From assembly GCA_905221605.1 (NCBI GenBank), contig CAJNDS010002179.1, positions 305,001 through 345,000 on the forward strand: DNA of 40,000 bases, given 5' to 3'. Position 1 is the stretch's first letter. Every line of letters starts with the position of its first letter. The notes below the pieces were generated by a model. It was not told the origin of the DNA. It made no database searches and worked only from the letters and a program-made list of their open reading frames with translations. A program made the position numbers and the translations under genes. Below are positions 31,253 to 40,000 of the stretch, one piece after another. The DNA comes from Symbiodinium natans (lineage: Eukaryota; Sar; Dinophyceae; Suessiales; Symbiodiniaceae).

Positions 31253-31530
31253 GCCACGTCACCACCTGCACTCAAAGCTTTCTGCGAAGACACGTCGGCG
31301 GTGCGCAGTAAGACATGGCCCTAAAAGTGCAATGGGTGAAGCTGCTACTCACACTGGCTATCACTGACTCACACTCGCAGTTGGCTCATTTTGGGTTCGC
31401 TTCTGTTGCAGTGCGCTGCGTCAGGAAAGGTTGTAATCAAACAAAGCTGGCCCATCTAGGAGGCAGCTGAATATGAGCTTCGCGAAGGAACTCCGAATTA
31501 TGAATGATCGACCGAAGGTCGGCCGAATGC

Positions 31531-32136
31531 TCAGCACTTCACAACCTTGAAGCTTTTTATGTCGGCCATCCACCTTCTGTGCTCGTCTTTATCATCAAGA
31601 GTTGCGCAGTAGTCCTTGAGATGGGATGTGCCACATGCGCCCATCACCATGGGGAAGCTCGCCGTGCACTTGTCATCATCGAAAAGGTAGACCTTTGTGT
31701 GTTCGCCGCATACCTTGAACTTGGCTTCGTTCCTCTTCACGAAACCTTTCGTGAGAGTGCTGCATTTCCCCAAGGCCGACGAGGCTTTCCCGGCCCTGTG
31801 CCCGAAGAAGTCGAAACCGTTGATCTGCAACAACTGGTGTTTATCGACGTCGTCACCCAGCTCCACTTCATCAACCACGTCGGAAGGCGAACCGCGCAAA
31901 GCACCACGCTGGGCGCCCACGAAGACGAAGCACAAAGCGGTGACGGCAAGTGCTGCCGCAACGCCAAGACCCCAAAGATGCCAGGACTTTCGTACCTTTA
32001 CTCCCCTTCGAACCTTATTTTAATATCCTCCTGGGCATTCTGTGAACAAAAACAAAAAATCCCAAGGGGATATAGGTACCGGAGTCGTCTCAACCAAGGC
32101 CTCAGTCTCCTCGGTCTCCATGCTCAAAGAACGCAT
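31531..32136 (-). CDS. Small single-pass membrane protein with six C-terminal cysteines, two exons
   Basis: Unrecognised protein of about 173 residues. Exon 1 is 32136-32080 (19 codons, ATG at 32136, acidic). The intron is 32079-31996, 84 bases, GT-AG, phase 0, and is a Pal-L element flanked by GGTAC duplications. Exon 2 is 31995-31531 (154 codons plus stop). A short basic stretch (VRKSW) precedes a single hydrophobic helix at about residues 25-45 (GVAAALAVTALCFVFV), giving a type II anchor or uncleaved signal. The remaining 125 residues are polar and contain six cysteines, suggesting a disulfide-bonded domain outside the cytosol. Upstream, TTTCAG at 32176-32171 could be the acceptor for spliced-leader trans-splicing or for a 5' intron. 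The opposite strand over the same span is also open (from 31504), but without splice logic. It sits between the two large membrane-protein genes, on their strand. Confidence 0.7.
31996..32079 (-). mobile_element. Pal-L introner, intron of the small membrane-protein gene
   Basis: Minus-strand intron GTACCTATATCCCCTTGGG ... GGGGAGTAAAG, GT-AG, 84 bases, phase 0. Ends TCCCCTTGGG and GAAGGGGA are inverted. The 5-base direct repeat GGTAC occurs at 32080-32076 and 31996-31992, so excision restores one GGTAC and an open frame across the join (ETTP to VRKSW). Confidence 0.8.
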
Positions 32137-32170
32137 GACGGCTCGCGATGGAAGCGGCCTTGCAAGACCC

Positions 32171-33690
32171 CTGAAAGTGACTTGGACGTGCTTGAGCCTC
32201 AAATCTGCTGTGCCAAATTGAAATTGGGGAATTGGGTCCTTGAGTGGCCACAACCACGAGCGACTGGCATGCAGAGTTTCGATGAGCTCGTGCCTGGATT
32301 TCCCTTCGCCACACTCGAGCTGACAGGACCTGTGCCGAAATGGGGGTCAGGCGGGGACAATCAGGGGCCCGTTGAGGAACTCACGCCGTTGCCTTGTGTG
32401 TGTGTGTGTGTGACCTCTGTTAGCCTGCGCTTCTGGGAGACGTACATAGTCTAGAACATAACAGAACCCAGCATCCATGCCATCTCGCCAAAGTACCACA
32501 CATTCCCGACAAGAAGTACGCAGCCAATGCAGCAGCACACTGCCTGCTTTTCATGCCCCTCCACCCTGAGGCTGCGAGAGATCCCGTCTCGTCGTTTCTT
32601 TCAAAAAAGGTTCAGGCGATGCCCTGCATGAGCAGTTTGCTTGCATTTTGCACACTTTGGGTCTTGTAGAGCTGAGCCAGCTATGTCCCTGTTAGCCAGC
32701 ACGGCTGAGATGCCCTAAATCCTAAACCCTAACCCTAAACCCCAAATCCTAAACCCTAAACCCAGCTATAAATCCGATTTGACGTCGGAAGTGCATCGGA
32801 GTCATGCAGCCGTACGGCAGGTTCGTCTCATCGTCTTACAATGAACCCTTCATTCGGGGCCGCCCTTTATCAGGATTCCAGAGCGTTTTGTTTTGCCAGG
32901 CCACGTAGACCCGGAAAGCCCAAGCAATGTACCTTAAGTCATAATCAGGGCCCATATATGACTTCAGGTATATTCTTTTATCTTATTTAGTGCGGTTGCA
33001 ATTTTGTCGCTATTGCGGCACGACTTTCGGAACAAGGACAAGCATCAACAACTCAGTCTCGAGTGGCAACCAAGCCATGAAGTGTGCAGACGTTCAGATG
33101 CCTTCAAATTTCGGAACAACCCTAAACCCTAAACCCTGACCATCAAGCCATGAAGTGTACAGACTTTCCGATGCCCTCAGAGTCAAACACCCTAAACCCT
33201 AAACCCTAAACCCTAAACCCTAAACCATGCTTTCGGAGGTGCCTCCAAGAATTCATCGACTGAGGCCTTAAGTCGCAGCTCCAGGGCGAGGGGCTTGAGG
33301 TGCGGAAGTAGGGTTTTAGGGTTTAGTTTAGGGTTTAGTTAGGGTTTATTAAGGGTTTCTTAAGGGTTTATTAAGGGTTTCTTAAGGGTTTAGTTTAGGG
33401 TTTATTAAGGGTTTATTAGGGGTTTAGGGTCTTTTTGTTCAGGGTAGGGTAGAGGGTCTTTTGGATTGCCCTTGTGGCCGTGCCCGCCCCCTGCGCCAGC
33501 CCTTAAGTTTTGGCACTGTGCTTGCTGCGAGTGTGGTTGCGTGAGCTTCTGCCTACATGGAAGAAGCTCGGCTGATGCAGCTGTACATACGGTACACCAG
33601 CACAACACGCGGAGCACTGCTTTGCTTTGAGCAAGTGCAGTGCTCCGACTAAGCAAGCACTGTGACAATTGCACGACCGACAAAGCCAGT
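32171..33690. other. Region upstream of the small membrane-protein gene
   Basis: Contains degenerate telomere-type DNA, notably 33305-33425 with spaced units TTTATTAAGGGTTTCTTAAGGG, and a Pal-B-like fragment at 32912-32990. A (GT)7 tract lies at 32398-32412. No gene recognised. Confidence 0.45.
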
Positions 33691-33698
33691 CTAGTCAT

Positions 33699-33799
33699 GG
33701 ACCCAGAAGTAGCCTAGGAATAACAAGGGTGCCCTTTTTGGTTAAAAGGGGCTTATAAGGGAACCTTAAAAAAAGGAACTAAGGGCCTCCTCTGGGTCC
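33699..33799. mobile_element. Pal-D element next to the copy-2 stop codon
   Basis: GGACCCAGAAGTAGCCTAGG ... GGGCCTCCTCTGGGTCC. It begins within 20 bases of the stop codon of the minus-strand gene, so it is probably in the 3' untranslated region. Confidence 0.65.
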
Positions 33800-33818
33800 T
33801 AGAGTCCTAGATGAATCC

Positions 33819-36656
33819 CTATACAGACATGGCATTGTTTCCCAGCTGTTTCTGCAAATGCTTCCTCCGGCAAGCGGCCTTTGACCAGCAGCACCAAATA
33901 CATAGCGTGATAAGAGCCATCAGCAAGGCAAATGCCGCAACACTCTGCCAATATGTCAGGTGTGTATTGGAGAGTAAGGCTGCGAGCGTCTCCATGCACA
34001 TGTAGCTGAGTGCGCACGCCAGCACGCATGCTAGGGTTGCAGCCCCGTCTAGCCATCTGCTTGAAAACTGTCCGCGCAGCTTATAGGCGGCCGAAGCGCC
34101 AATCATAAAGATCGCAGGAATTGCACAGCTCCAGGCCAGGATGAAGAACGTCCCGACAAAAGGCTGCCGGATGGCTGAGGTCGCAAAGGTCCACAGCAGC
34201 GGGCAGGAGCAGCCGAACATCCATGAGATGGGAAACGAAAATTGGCCAAGCTGCCGTGCGAGCGCCTTTGACACGGTCGTCTGCACGCATTCCTCAAAGC
34301 TCTCCACGGAACCGAACCAGTGCAAGAGGCATCGCTCAATGACCTGACGATCACACAACGTCACCCGGCCATCTGGTTTTACATGGCCAATAGTGCAGCA
34401 ATGGCAAGTGGCGTTGTCCTGGCATGTTGGGTTCCTAAAAGATCCCCATGTGCCATACCCACATGCTTCCTGAAACCTGCTTGATCAGACCCAGCGCAAT
34501 GTCCTATGCTAAGCCCTAAACCCTAAACCCTAAACTCTGCTTTTCGTGTAAGCCCTATGTCCAGTCGAAACTGACGCAGCTGCGCTTCCATTGTATCGAT
34601 TGAGCCTTGCTAGCCCAGTAATACGAAAATGAGGGTACCCTTTTTTGGGGGCTATAGTTACTTTAATAAGGGAACCCGTAACCAAAAAAAAAAAAAGGGG
34701 GTTAGTTACTTTAATAAGGGGACCCGGAACCAAAAAAAGGGGGAAAAGGGCACCACTGGGCTTCCAGGGGGCGGTAGAAGCTGCGGAGCGCCGACAGCGG
34801 ACACCAAAAGGCAGCAACAGACGCCACCAGGATCAAGGCAATTCTGGCCAGTATGGTCCCTGCCTTGGGGGAACCACCATGATTCTCAAAAAAGGGTTTA
34901 GGGTTTAGGGCTAGGGTTTAGGGTTCCGTACACCTTAAGAAGAATTTCGGGTGGTTTTAGGGGGTAGATGGCCCCCAAGTTTAGGGCTTCTTTGGTCACC
35001 AAGACCCTAAACCCTAAACCCTAAACCCTAAACCCTAAAGAGGGCCTGATCTCCCGCTCTGGGTAGCAGAAGCAGGGCGACGACTGCGAACTCAAAGCCA
35101 GCAAATATTCCGATCGTCACGGGGCCCAGAACCTAGGGGGACCACATGAACCCGAAGAGGGTTTGAGTTTAGAGTGTTCATGTGACCTTCATAGGATTTT
35201 TCTTGTAGTATAGGGTGGAAGACTCCAATCTTAGGCTTCACCCTATAACCCTAAACCCCAAACCCTAAACCCAAAACCCAAAACCCTAAACCCTTTGGGC
35301 CCCCAAGAAACCGCAGGTCGCACCACCACCTTGGCTTGCCTCCCGTGACTCTTCAGAAACGCGGCAAGCTCAAACAAGCACCAGAGTCCTAGGTTCAACA
35401 GTGTTAGGGTTTAGGGTTTAGGGTTTAGGGTTTGGGGTTTGGGGTGTGGGGTTTGGGGTTTGGGGTTTGGGGTTTAGGAGTGCCTACTTGGGGGTTCATA
35501 GGTACTTGTAAGTACGGTTGTGGGGCTATAAGTACTCTAAGTTGGGTGTATAAGTATCATCACCATACTCATAACCCTACTTATAGCTACCCATGAACCT
35601 CCAAGTAGCCGACCATGAATACAAGCAAATGCCTGTTATCTTGCAAGCATTCTACGTAACATCTGCTAACAACGGAACAAGAATCGTGTGGAATATGTCA
35701 CGTCCCAACAGACCGTCAGCACATTGGACTTCTGTAGAATCGCGCCCATGCTGACAAGACCTGCCAACTTTAACTGCGTATCTGTCTGGTGAACACACAC
35801 GCGGTCGAGGAAGACGGGTGTGCTCCGCCTCCAAAGAAGCAAGCACGCGCTTGTGACAAGTAATCCAAGTAAGCTGCTTGCAAGTCCCTCCATTCTGGTC
35901 GATGAAATGATGGCATGATACTGCCCCTGCAGTGTAGGCATCGTCTCTTCTGTGGCGCCTGAAGGCCCTCGTACTGCCCACAGGACCAGAGACAACAATA
36001 CTGCCGCACAACTGCCAAGGCAAATAGCTACCAAGCCGTTGTTGGCAACTAGCAACAAGCCTGGTTCATAGTTGGGATAGTAATAAAATTCTAAAATTTT
36101 ATTCCTTATTGAGTTTAAGTACCCTTAAAAATGTAAAATGTTAAAATTTTGAAATTTTATTCGTTATTGAGTTTAAGTACCCTTAAAAATGAAAAAATGT
36201 TACCCCACTATGATAAAGAAGCAGATCTTTGCCCGCTTGCTGCCATGCCAGGAGTGTGTCCAGAATTCAGAGATGCTTGTCGTCTGCCGGCTCCTTGTTA
36301 GTTTCAGTAAGCATACTTATGACAAGGGGGCACCCTTTTCTTTGGGTTTAGGGTTTAGGGTTTGGGGTTTAGGTTTAGGGTTTAGGGTACGTTTTCTCGG
36401 TTGGTTGCTTCTTTTGAAGGTCAAGGGGTACCACTGGGCCGCCCAGGCTCCAGGCGTACAGGGCCCCTGCATCAAAGCTCTGAATCTTTTCAGCCACGGC
36501 CAGTGCTCGAATCGCCTGGAAGGCATAGGTGCACCGCAACACCTCCGGGCGGCTCAACTCCATAGTTGACATCTTGCTCACTAAATCGTCCAGGGTTCTC
36601 TTCATTCGGGCGTCGGCCTCGCTACCAGACGATGCCCCGACAACCGCTGGCTCCAT
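33819..36656 (-). CDS. Multi-exon gene for multi-pass membrane protein with TIR/HET-like motifs (copy 2)
   Basis: Paralog of the gene at 22135-27973, same strand, about 5.8 kb upstream of it. ATG at 36656. Exons: 36656 to about 36440; about 36290-36215 (SISEFWTHSWHGSK); 36060-35686 (two helices, FLDRVCVHQTD, SMGAILQKS); 35388-35312 (LWCLFELAAFLKSH then VVVRPA); 35132-35046 (VLGPVTIG and a helix); 34884-34762 (helix, SFYRPLE); 34609-34541 (MEAQLRQFRLD); 34469-33819 (CxCC-type motif CQDNATCHCCTIGHV, CDRQV, WFGSVESFE, four C-terminal helices, stop). Introns: GA-AG 35685-35389, GT-AG 35311-35133, GC-AG 35045-34885, 34761-34610 and 34540-34470; all five keep frame. The two joins in the first 600 bases are not resolved (Pal-C and Pal-F elements lie there). 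No internal stop or frameshift is seen in the resolved part, so it looks intact. Membrane location is clear; TIR-type enzymatic or signalling activity is inferred only. Confidence 0.85.
34613..34761 (-). mobile_element. Pal-C introner, intron of the copy-2 gene
   Basis: Minus-strand intron 34761-34610 starts GCCCAGTGGTGCCC (GC donor) and ends TACTGGGCTAG. The flanking exons join in phase 0 (SFYRPLE to QGSIDTMEAQLRQF). The interior holds a duplicated AGTTACTTTAATAAGGG segment with poly-A tracts. Confidence 0.75.
35485..35607 (-). mobile_element. Pal-E element in the GA-AG intron of the copy-2 gene
   Basis: TACTTGGGGGTTCATAGGTA ... TACCCATGAACCTCCAAGTA. It lies within intron 35685-35389, next to a TTTAGGG/TTTGGGG block (35405-35477). 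Confidence 0.65.
36067..36212 (-). mobile_element. Pal-F element, intron region of the copy-2 gene
   Basis: Ends CATAGTTGGGATA and TACCCCACTATG are inverted repeats. The interior is two tandem copies of about 54 bases around ATTCCTTATTGAGTTTAAGT and ACCCTTAAAAATG. It separates the FWTHSW exon from the exon starting near 36060. Sister copies at 12276-12420 and 23665-23783. Confidence 0.7.
36302..36439 (-). mobile_element. Pal-C element with telomeric insert, copy-2 gene
   Basis: Right end ACCACTGGGC and left end CAGTAAGCATACTTATG match the other Pal-C copies. At 36343-36389 it carries TTTAGGG-type units that the other two copies lack. It lies between the first exon and the FWTHSW exon; exact splice sites are unresolved. 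Confidence 0.65.
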
Positions 36657-36659
36657 GGC

Positions 36660-37970
36660 AGCTCCTGGCTGCGTCTTTCCTCGGAACTTCTAATGCGTCC
36701 TTGCGCAGCTATGTACAGCGCGCCTGCAAGCCAATAAGTAGCGGAGGGTGGAGGTCCTCGTGACACCCCAAAGCCCAAGATCCCGAGCAGCCGGCCCTAA
36801 GAACTCCATAAAGCCCTCAACTGCAACCCCTAGAAAATTTTGCACATCGGGATACACCTCTCCAAAATCGGGGCACCCGTCACGTACCCCAAAAGACGAT
36901 ACTTGAGCATGGGAACCCCAAAGCAGGTGTTCTTCGCACTCTTTGGGGAATCTCACACTCCTCGTTCGACTGGGGCGCAGACCGGTTTAGGGTTTAGGGT
37001 TTGGGGTTTAGGGCTTGGGGCTTAGGGTTGAGGGTTTAGGGTTCAGGGTTTCGGGTTCAGGGTTTGGTGTAGCCCACAGAGAAGCTCCCTGGGCATGCAC
37101 CGAACCCAAGGCAGCGGCAGCAAGCTTCGGCGCGGCACATTGCTAGAACACGCTTGGCGTAGTCATTGCAGTGTCTTTCTTTGCCTTGTTTTCTTCTATG
37201 ACCTAGTCATTATATTCTTGTATATTAGGTTGGATATCATGAGCTAGCTGTATACTACACTATATGCTGAATGATAATACATTCATTGTTTACGCATTAC
37301 GATTATAGTAGGCATGCAACTGACTGCCGCCGTGTCGCTTTGGCACAGCACTGCTGAATTCAATTGAATCTCGGCTGCGGTGCAGGTTCTTCAGATCGTC
37401 CAAGCAACGAAGCAACGAACAACCTAAGGTTTAGGGTTTAGGGTTTATAGTTTAGGGTTTCGGGTTCAGGGCACCCGCCTAATTGACCAATCTCGGACGC
37501 ACTGCAGGGAACATACTGGCCGTTACAGGTTTAGGGTTTAGGGTTTACTCACGCTGTATTCTTTAGGGGTCGGAAGAATTACTAAAAGTGTTCCCTTATG
37601 GTCTCTTTCATTTCAAGTTATACTACTATAACCCCCCCCCCCCCCAAAAAAAAAAAAAAAAAAACTAAATCCTAAACCCTAAACCCCAAACCCCAAACCC
37701 TAAACCCTAAACCGGCACATGTCTCGCAGTCATGAGGGCACTCCAGGAGGGCCTTCTCAAAGGTCCCCGCTGGTGGACTGATGCCCTGGCTGGGCTTTCT
37801 TAGGGTTTAGGGTTTATATAGGGTTTAGGGTTTAGGGTATAGGGCTGCGGGTCCGAATTGAGCGCTACCACTCTGCTTCCACTGACATGTTTAATGCAAC
37901 AGTCCTGTTGTCGAGCTTCTATGTGCGCAAGCTGCATGCGAGGCGAATTCTGGGATGTGGAACGCGAAAT
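36660..37970. other. Region upstream of the copy-2 gene
   Basis: Telomere-type blocks at 36984-37065, 37430-37462, 37530-37550 and 37800-37840, and an AT-rich unique stretch at 37190-37320. This should include the promoter or intergenic spacer of the minus-strand gene; no TATA-like or other element can be assigned. Confidence 0.4.
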
Positions 37971-37976
37971 ATTTAA

Positions 37977-38321
37977 CTACGAGTACTTGGAACCCATCTG
38001 ACTGGTCTCGGATGGTTTGAGGCTTGCGCTTCCGACAGCATGCTTGAGCGTCGAACATCGCAAAGGATTGCAAAGGAACATCCTGAAGACCATCTCCCTC
38101 TCAGACAGGCGAGAGACAAAGTGTTCAAGCGAAATGCATCGCAAACCGCTATAACGGATATAGCATAACCCTAGATAGCCCTGTCGCGCCATCCGGCGAA
38201 CCGGCCTCCAGCACGGCTTCATCTTCTCAAAGCTCTCGGAGACTGCTTCAGCTTGGTGAAACCCTCGCTGACTACCGTCCAAACCCTTTTGCAACAGTAT
38301 CCGCCTGGAAGTGTCGTCCAT
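37977..38321 (-). CDS. Hypothetical 114-codon frame
   Basis: ATG at 38321 immediately follows (on the minus strand) a six-unit TTTAGGG block; the frame MDDTSRRILLQKGLDGSQRG runs to a stop at 37977. Composition is balanced, with charged and aromatic residues (FEKMKPCWRPVRRMARQGYLG, split here by the limit on length: FEKMKPCWRP / VRRMARQGYLG), unlike frames from repeat DNA. No domain recognised. It could be an exon whose 5' intron ends in the telomeric block, or a decayed gene. Confidence 0.35.
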   Translation of the reverse strand: MDDTSRRILLQKGLDGSQRGFHQAEAVSESFEKMKPCWRPVRRMARQGYLGLCYIRYSGLRCISLEHFVSRLSEREMVFRMFLCNPLRCSTLKHAVGSASLKPSETSQMGSKYS

Positions 38322-38363
38322 CCCTAAACCCTAAACCCTAAACCCTAAACCCTAAACCCTAAA
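38322..38363. repeat. (CCCTAAA)6 array
   Basis: Perfect units directly at the ATG of the minus-strand frame 37977-38321. Confidence 0.95.
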
Positions 38364-39309
38364 TGAATCTGAATGGTGTGGTACGCAATCTCGAGGGTTC
38401 CATGCCTTAAGGGTTGCTCGGTAGAGGCATCTGTCAAGGCTATGCTGGGATGGCGGCTCGATGCGGTACTGTGTAAAGCAAATAAATATATATATATATA
38501 TAGCTATGTATATATTTGTATGCATGTGAATAGCATATCATAAATAACGAAGAATGCCATATATCATAATCTAGTATGATAATAACATCATAACGATATG
38601 AGGTACAGGTAAGAGTAGAGGAGCAATCCGAATACTCTCATGGCGCGCGTCGCCACTACCCGTTCTTGCTGAGAACCAAAAAACTCTTGGATGCAGATCG
38701 TCTGCGGCACACTTCTGAAGCTGGTGAAAGACGACCAACCAGTAATCGGCAACCCAGTAAGGTTTGGATGAATGTGTTTGACGGGTTGAGTAGGTCACGT
38801 GCACCAACCGTCGAGGCCCGTAGCCATGCCCCGATGGGCGATGCTCTGCACACATTGAGCTCTTAACCCTATAAACCGTAAACCCTCAACCCTAAACCAC
38901 CGCATATAATGCTGCTTTGTTACTTTTGTTGCTGCGCGGCAGGCCAGGCGCTGAAACCATGGAAACTGCTGAAAAGGCCAGCCAGACAAGTCTATCGACT
39001 CACAGAAACAAGCACAGACTCCACACGTCCCCTTCGGATACCTACATAAACCATTCTGAACAGATGTTAGTAACTTCCTCGTAGATGACTATCTTATAAC
39101 CTCAGGAATTTGTTCCACTATAATTATGAATTCTATGATTATTCGCAATGTGAGAATTCTTGACGTGGAAACTGTTCGACTTTCCCCTGTACTTCCACGG
39201 ACCTGAACATCGCGGCGTTCTGGTTCTAGTAAGTGTTCGTGTGACGAATGAAATGCGCAGTCCATGCTTCTGGTGCAAGTGCCGAGAGTGTATACCCTAA
39301 ACCCTACAG

Positions 39310-39668
39310 CGGGAGTATTGCTTAAGAATTCCTTGCTTAAGAATTTGAGGGGCTGAAATTTCTTATGCATTGGATTGTTTCCGCCCCTTAATGGGTGCCT
39401 TTGACTTAAGAATTTGAGCCCCCCCTGAAATCTGAGGGCACATTCTTAATCCAGTTGTTTTTTTCGCTTGTCATTGGGACTTTCCACTCACGACAACTCG
39501 AAAATCTTAGGTTGTAAAGCTTTAACCACAAGGAATTAAGAATCTGAGCCCCTCAGGTTCTTAGCTTGTAAGCTTTGGCAAACAAATCACAGACCTCCAG
39601 TTAAGAACCGAGCCCCTCAGATGCCGAAGGAAAAATCCGAATTAAGAATCTGAGCCCCTCAGATTCTT
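39310..39668. repeat. Cluster of about five interspersed palindromic repeats
   Basis: Consensus TTAAGAATCTGAGCCCCTCA, with GATTCTTA completing the palindrome. Copies near 39331, 39406, 39536, 39601 and 39643; the last two are the most alike. The unit is about 30 bases and spacing is irregular. Confidence 0.75.
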
Positions 39669-39702
39669 ACAAGGGAGGGGGTTATCACACATCAGGACGT
39701 GA

Positions 39703-40000
39703 AAATACACATCACCCCAATGTGGACGCTCATGCAAAGAATTACCCATCACGCGAGAGAATACACATCACAAGATACGAAACCCCAATGTGGACGCTAT
39801 TTTTGGCTGTCAGCCACGGAGACCTCAAAATCCACCCGACCTCGCGGACGCTTATGTTTCGGGCCATTTTTACATCAATCTGGCATACGTTTTGGCAGCA
39901 AATGCCGAAGGAGACGCTCGGTTTGTGTCAACATACGGAACGTTGATCTTCGAAGCCTTTACTGGCCTTACACACCTGAGACCTGCAGCTGCTCAAATGC
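39703..40000 (+). CDS. Open frame running off the right edge (partial exon)
   Basis: Codons starting at 39703 stay open for 99 codons to the window end, with no stop. The last 70 (from about 39793) look coding: DAIFGCQPRRPQNPPDLADA, then a stretch with YVSGHFYINLAYVLAANAEG and STYGTLIFEAF. The left part overlaps a direct repeat (CCCCAATGTGGACGCT at 39715 and 39783), so the true exon start is probably near 39760-39790. Domain not recognised. The strand is opposite to the large genes, implying a strand switch between 36.7 and 39.7 kb. Confidence 0.4.
39704..39799. repeat. Direct repeat AATACACATCAC / CCCCAATGTGGACGCT
   Basis: Both segments occur twice (39704-39730 and 39761-39798); the second copy has ten extra bases between them. 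Confidence 0.8.

Noticed and set aside
31504-32454. 316-codon plus-strand frame, the longest in the window
   Set aside because: It is antisense to the two-exon minus-strand gene and reads through a Pal-L element; the minus-strand frames have start, splice logic and a membrane anchor.
39310-39668. CRISPR array
   Set aside because: Repeats are diverged, irregularly spaced and palindromic end to end, and the genome is eukaryotic.

Overview
This window looks like nuclear DNA of a dinoflagellate, probably from the introner-rich Suessiales/Prorocentrum side of the group, though no taxonomic marker gene is present. The support is indirect but consistent: genes are broken into many short exons; most of the introns I could place use GC or GA donors next to an AG acceptor; all well-supported genes lie on the minus strand, as in dinoflagellate unidirectional clusters; (TTTAGGG)n telomere-type repeats are scattered inside the sequence on both strands; and families of 70-200 bp palindromic elements are everywhere.

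Gene content is low. A WW-domain exon lies at 5.7-6.2 kb. Two paralogous multi-exon genes for large multi-pass membrane proteins lie at 22.1-28.0 kb (copy 1) and 33.8-36.7 kb (copy 2). I joined their exons by hand by aligning the two copies with each other. Both contain an [E/D]FW[S/T]HSW motif, an FLDxxC[IV]xQ motif and an R-L-W-C-x-F-E-L motif, an order that resembles TIR/HET-type domains, followed by membrane helices and a Cys/His-rich motif before a CDR motif. Between them, at 31.5-32.1 kb, is a two-exon gene for a small single-pass protein with six C-terminal cysteines. A few exon-like frames (16.2 kb and the right edge on +; 3.7, 30, 31, 38 kb on -) are weaker. The 7-22 kb stretch is almost gene-free.

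The rest is repeat landscape. I could define about fourteen palindromic element families (named Pal-A to Pal-N here) by comparing copies within the window. Several copies are introns: Pal-G at 22.9 kb and Pal-L at 32.0 kb each sit in a gene, are flanked by target-site duplications, and are removed by a splice that restores the pre-insertion coding frame. That is the signature of introners (intron-generating DNA transposons). Telomere-type blocks are repeatedly lodged inside these elements, interrupting them relative to sister copies.

How the parts relate: the membrane-protein genes are the hosts, palindromic elements make many of their introns, and telomere-type repeats later enlarge those introns and the intergenic DNA. 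All repeat families, exon joins and alignments are by eye; no similarity search was run.
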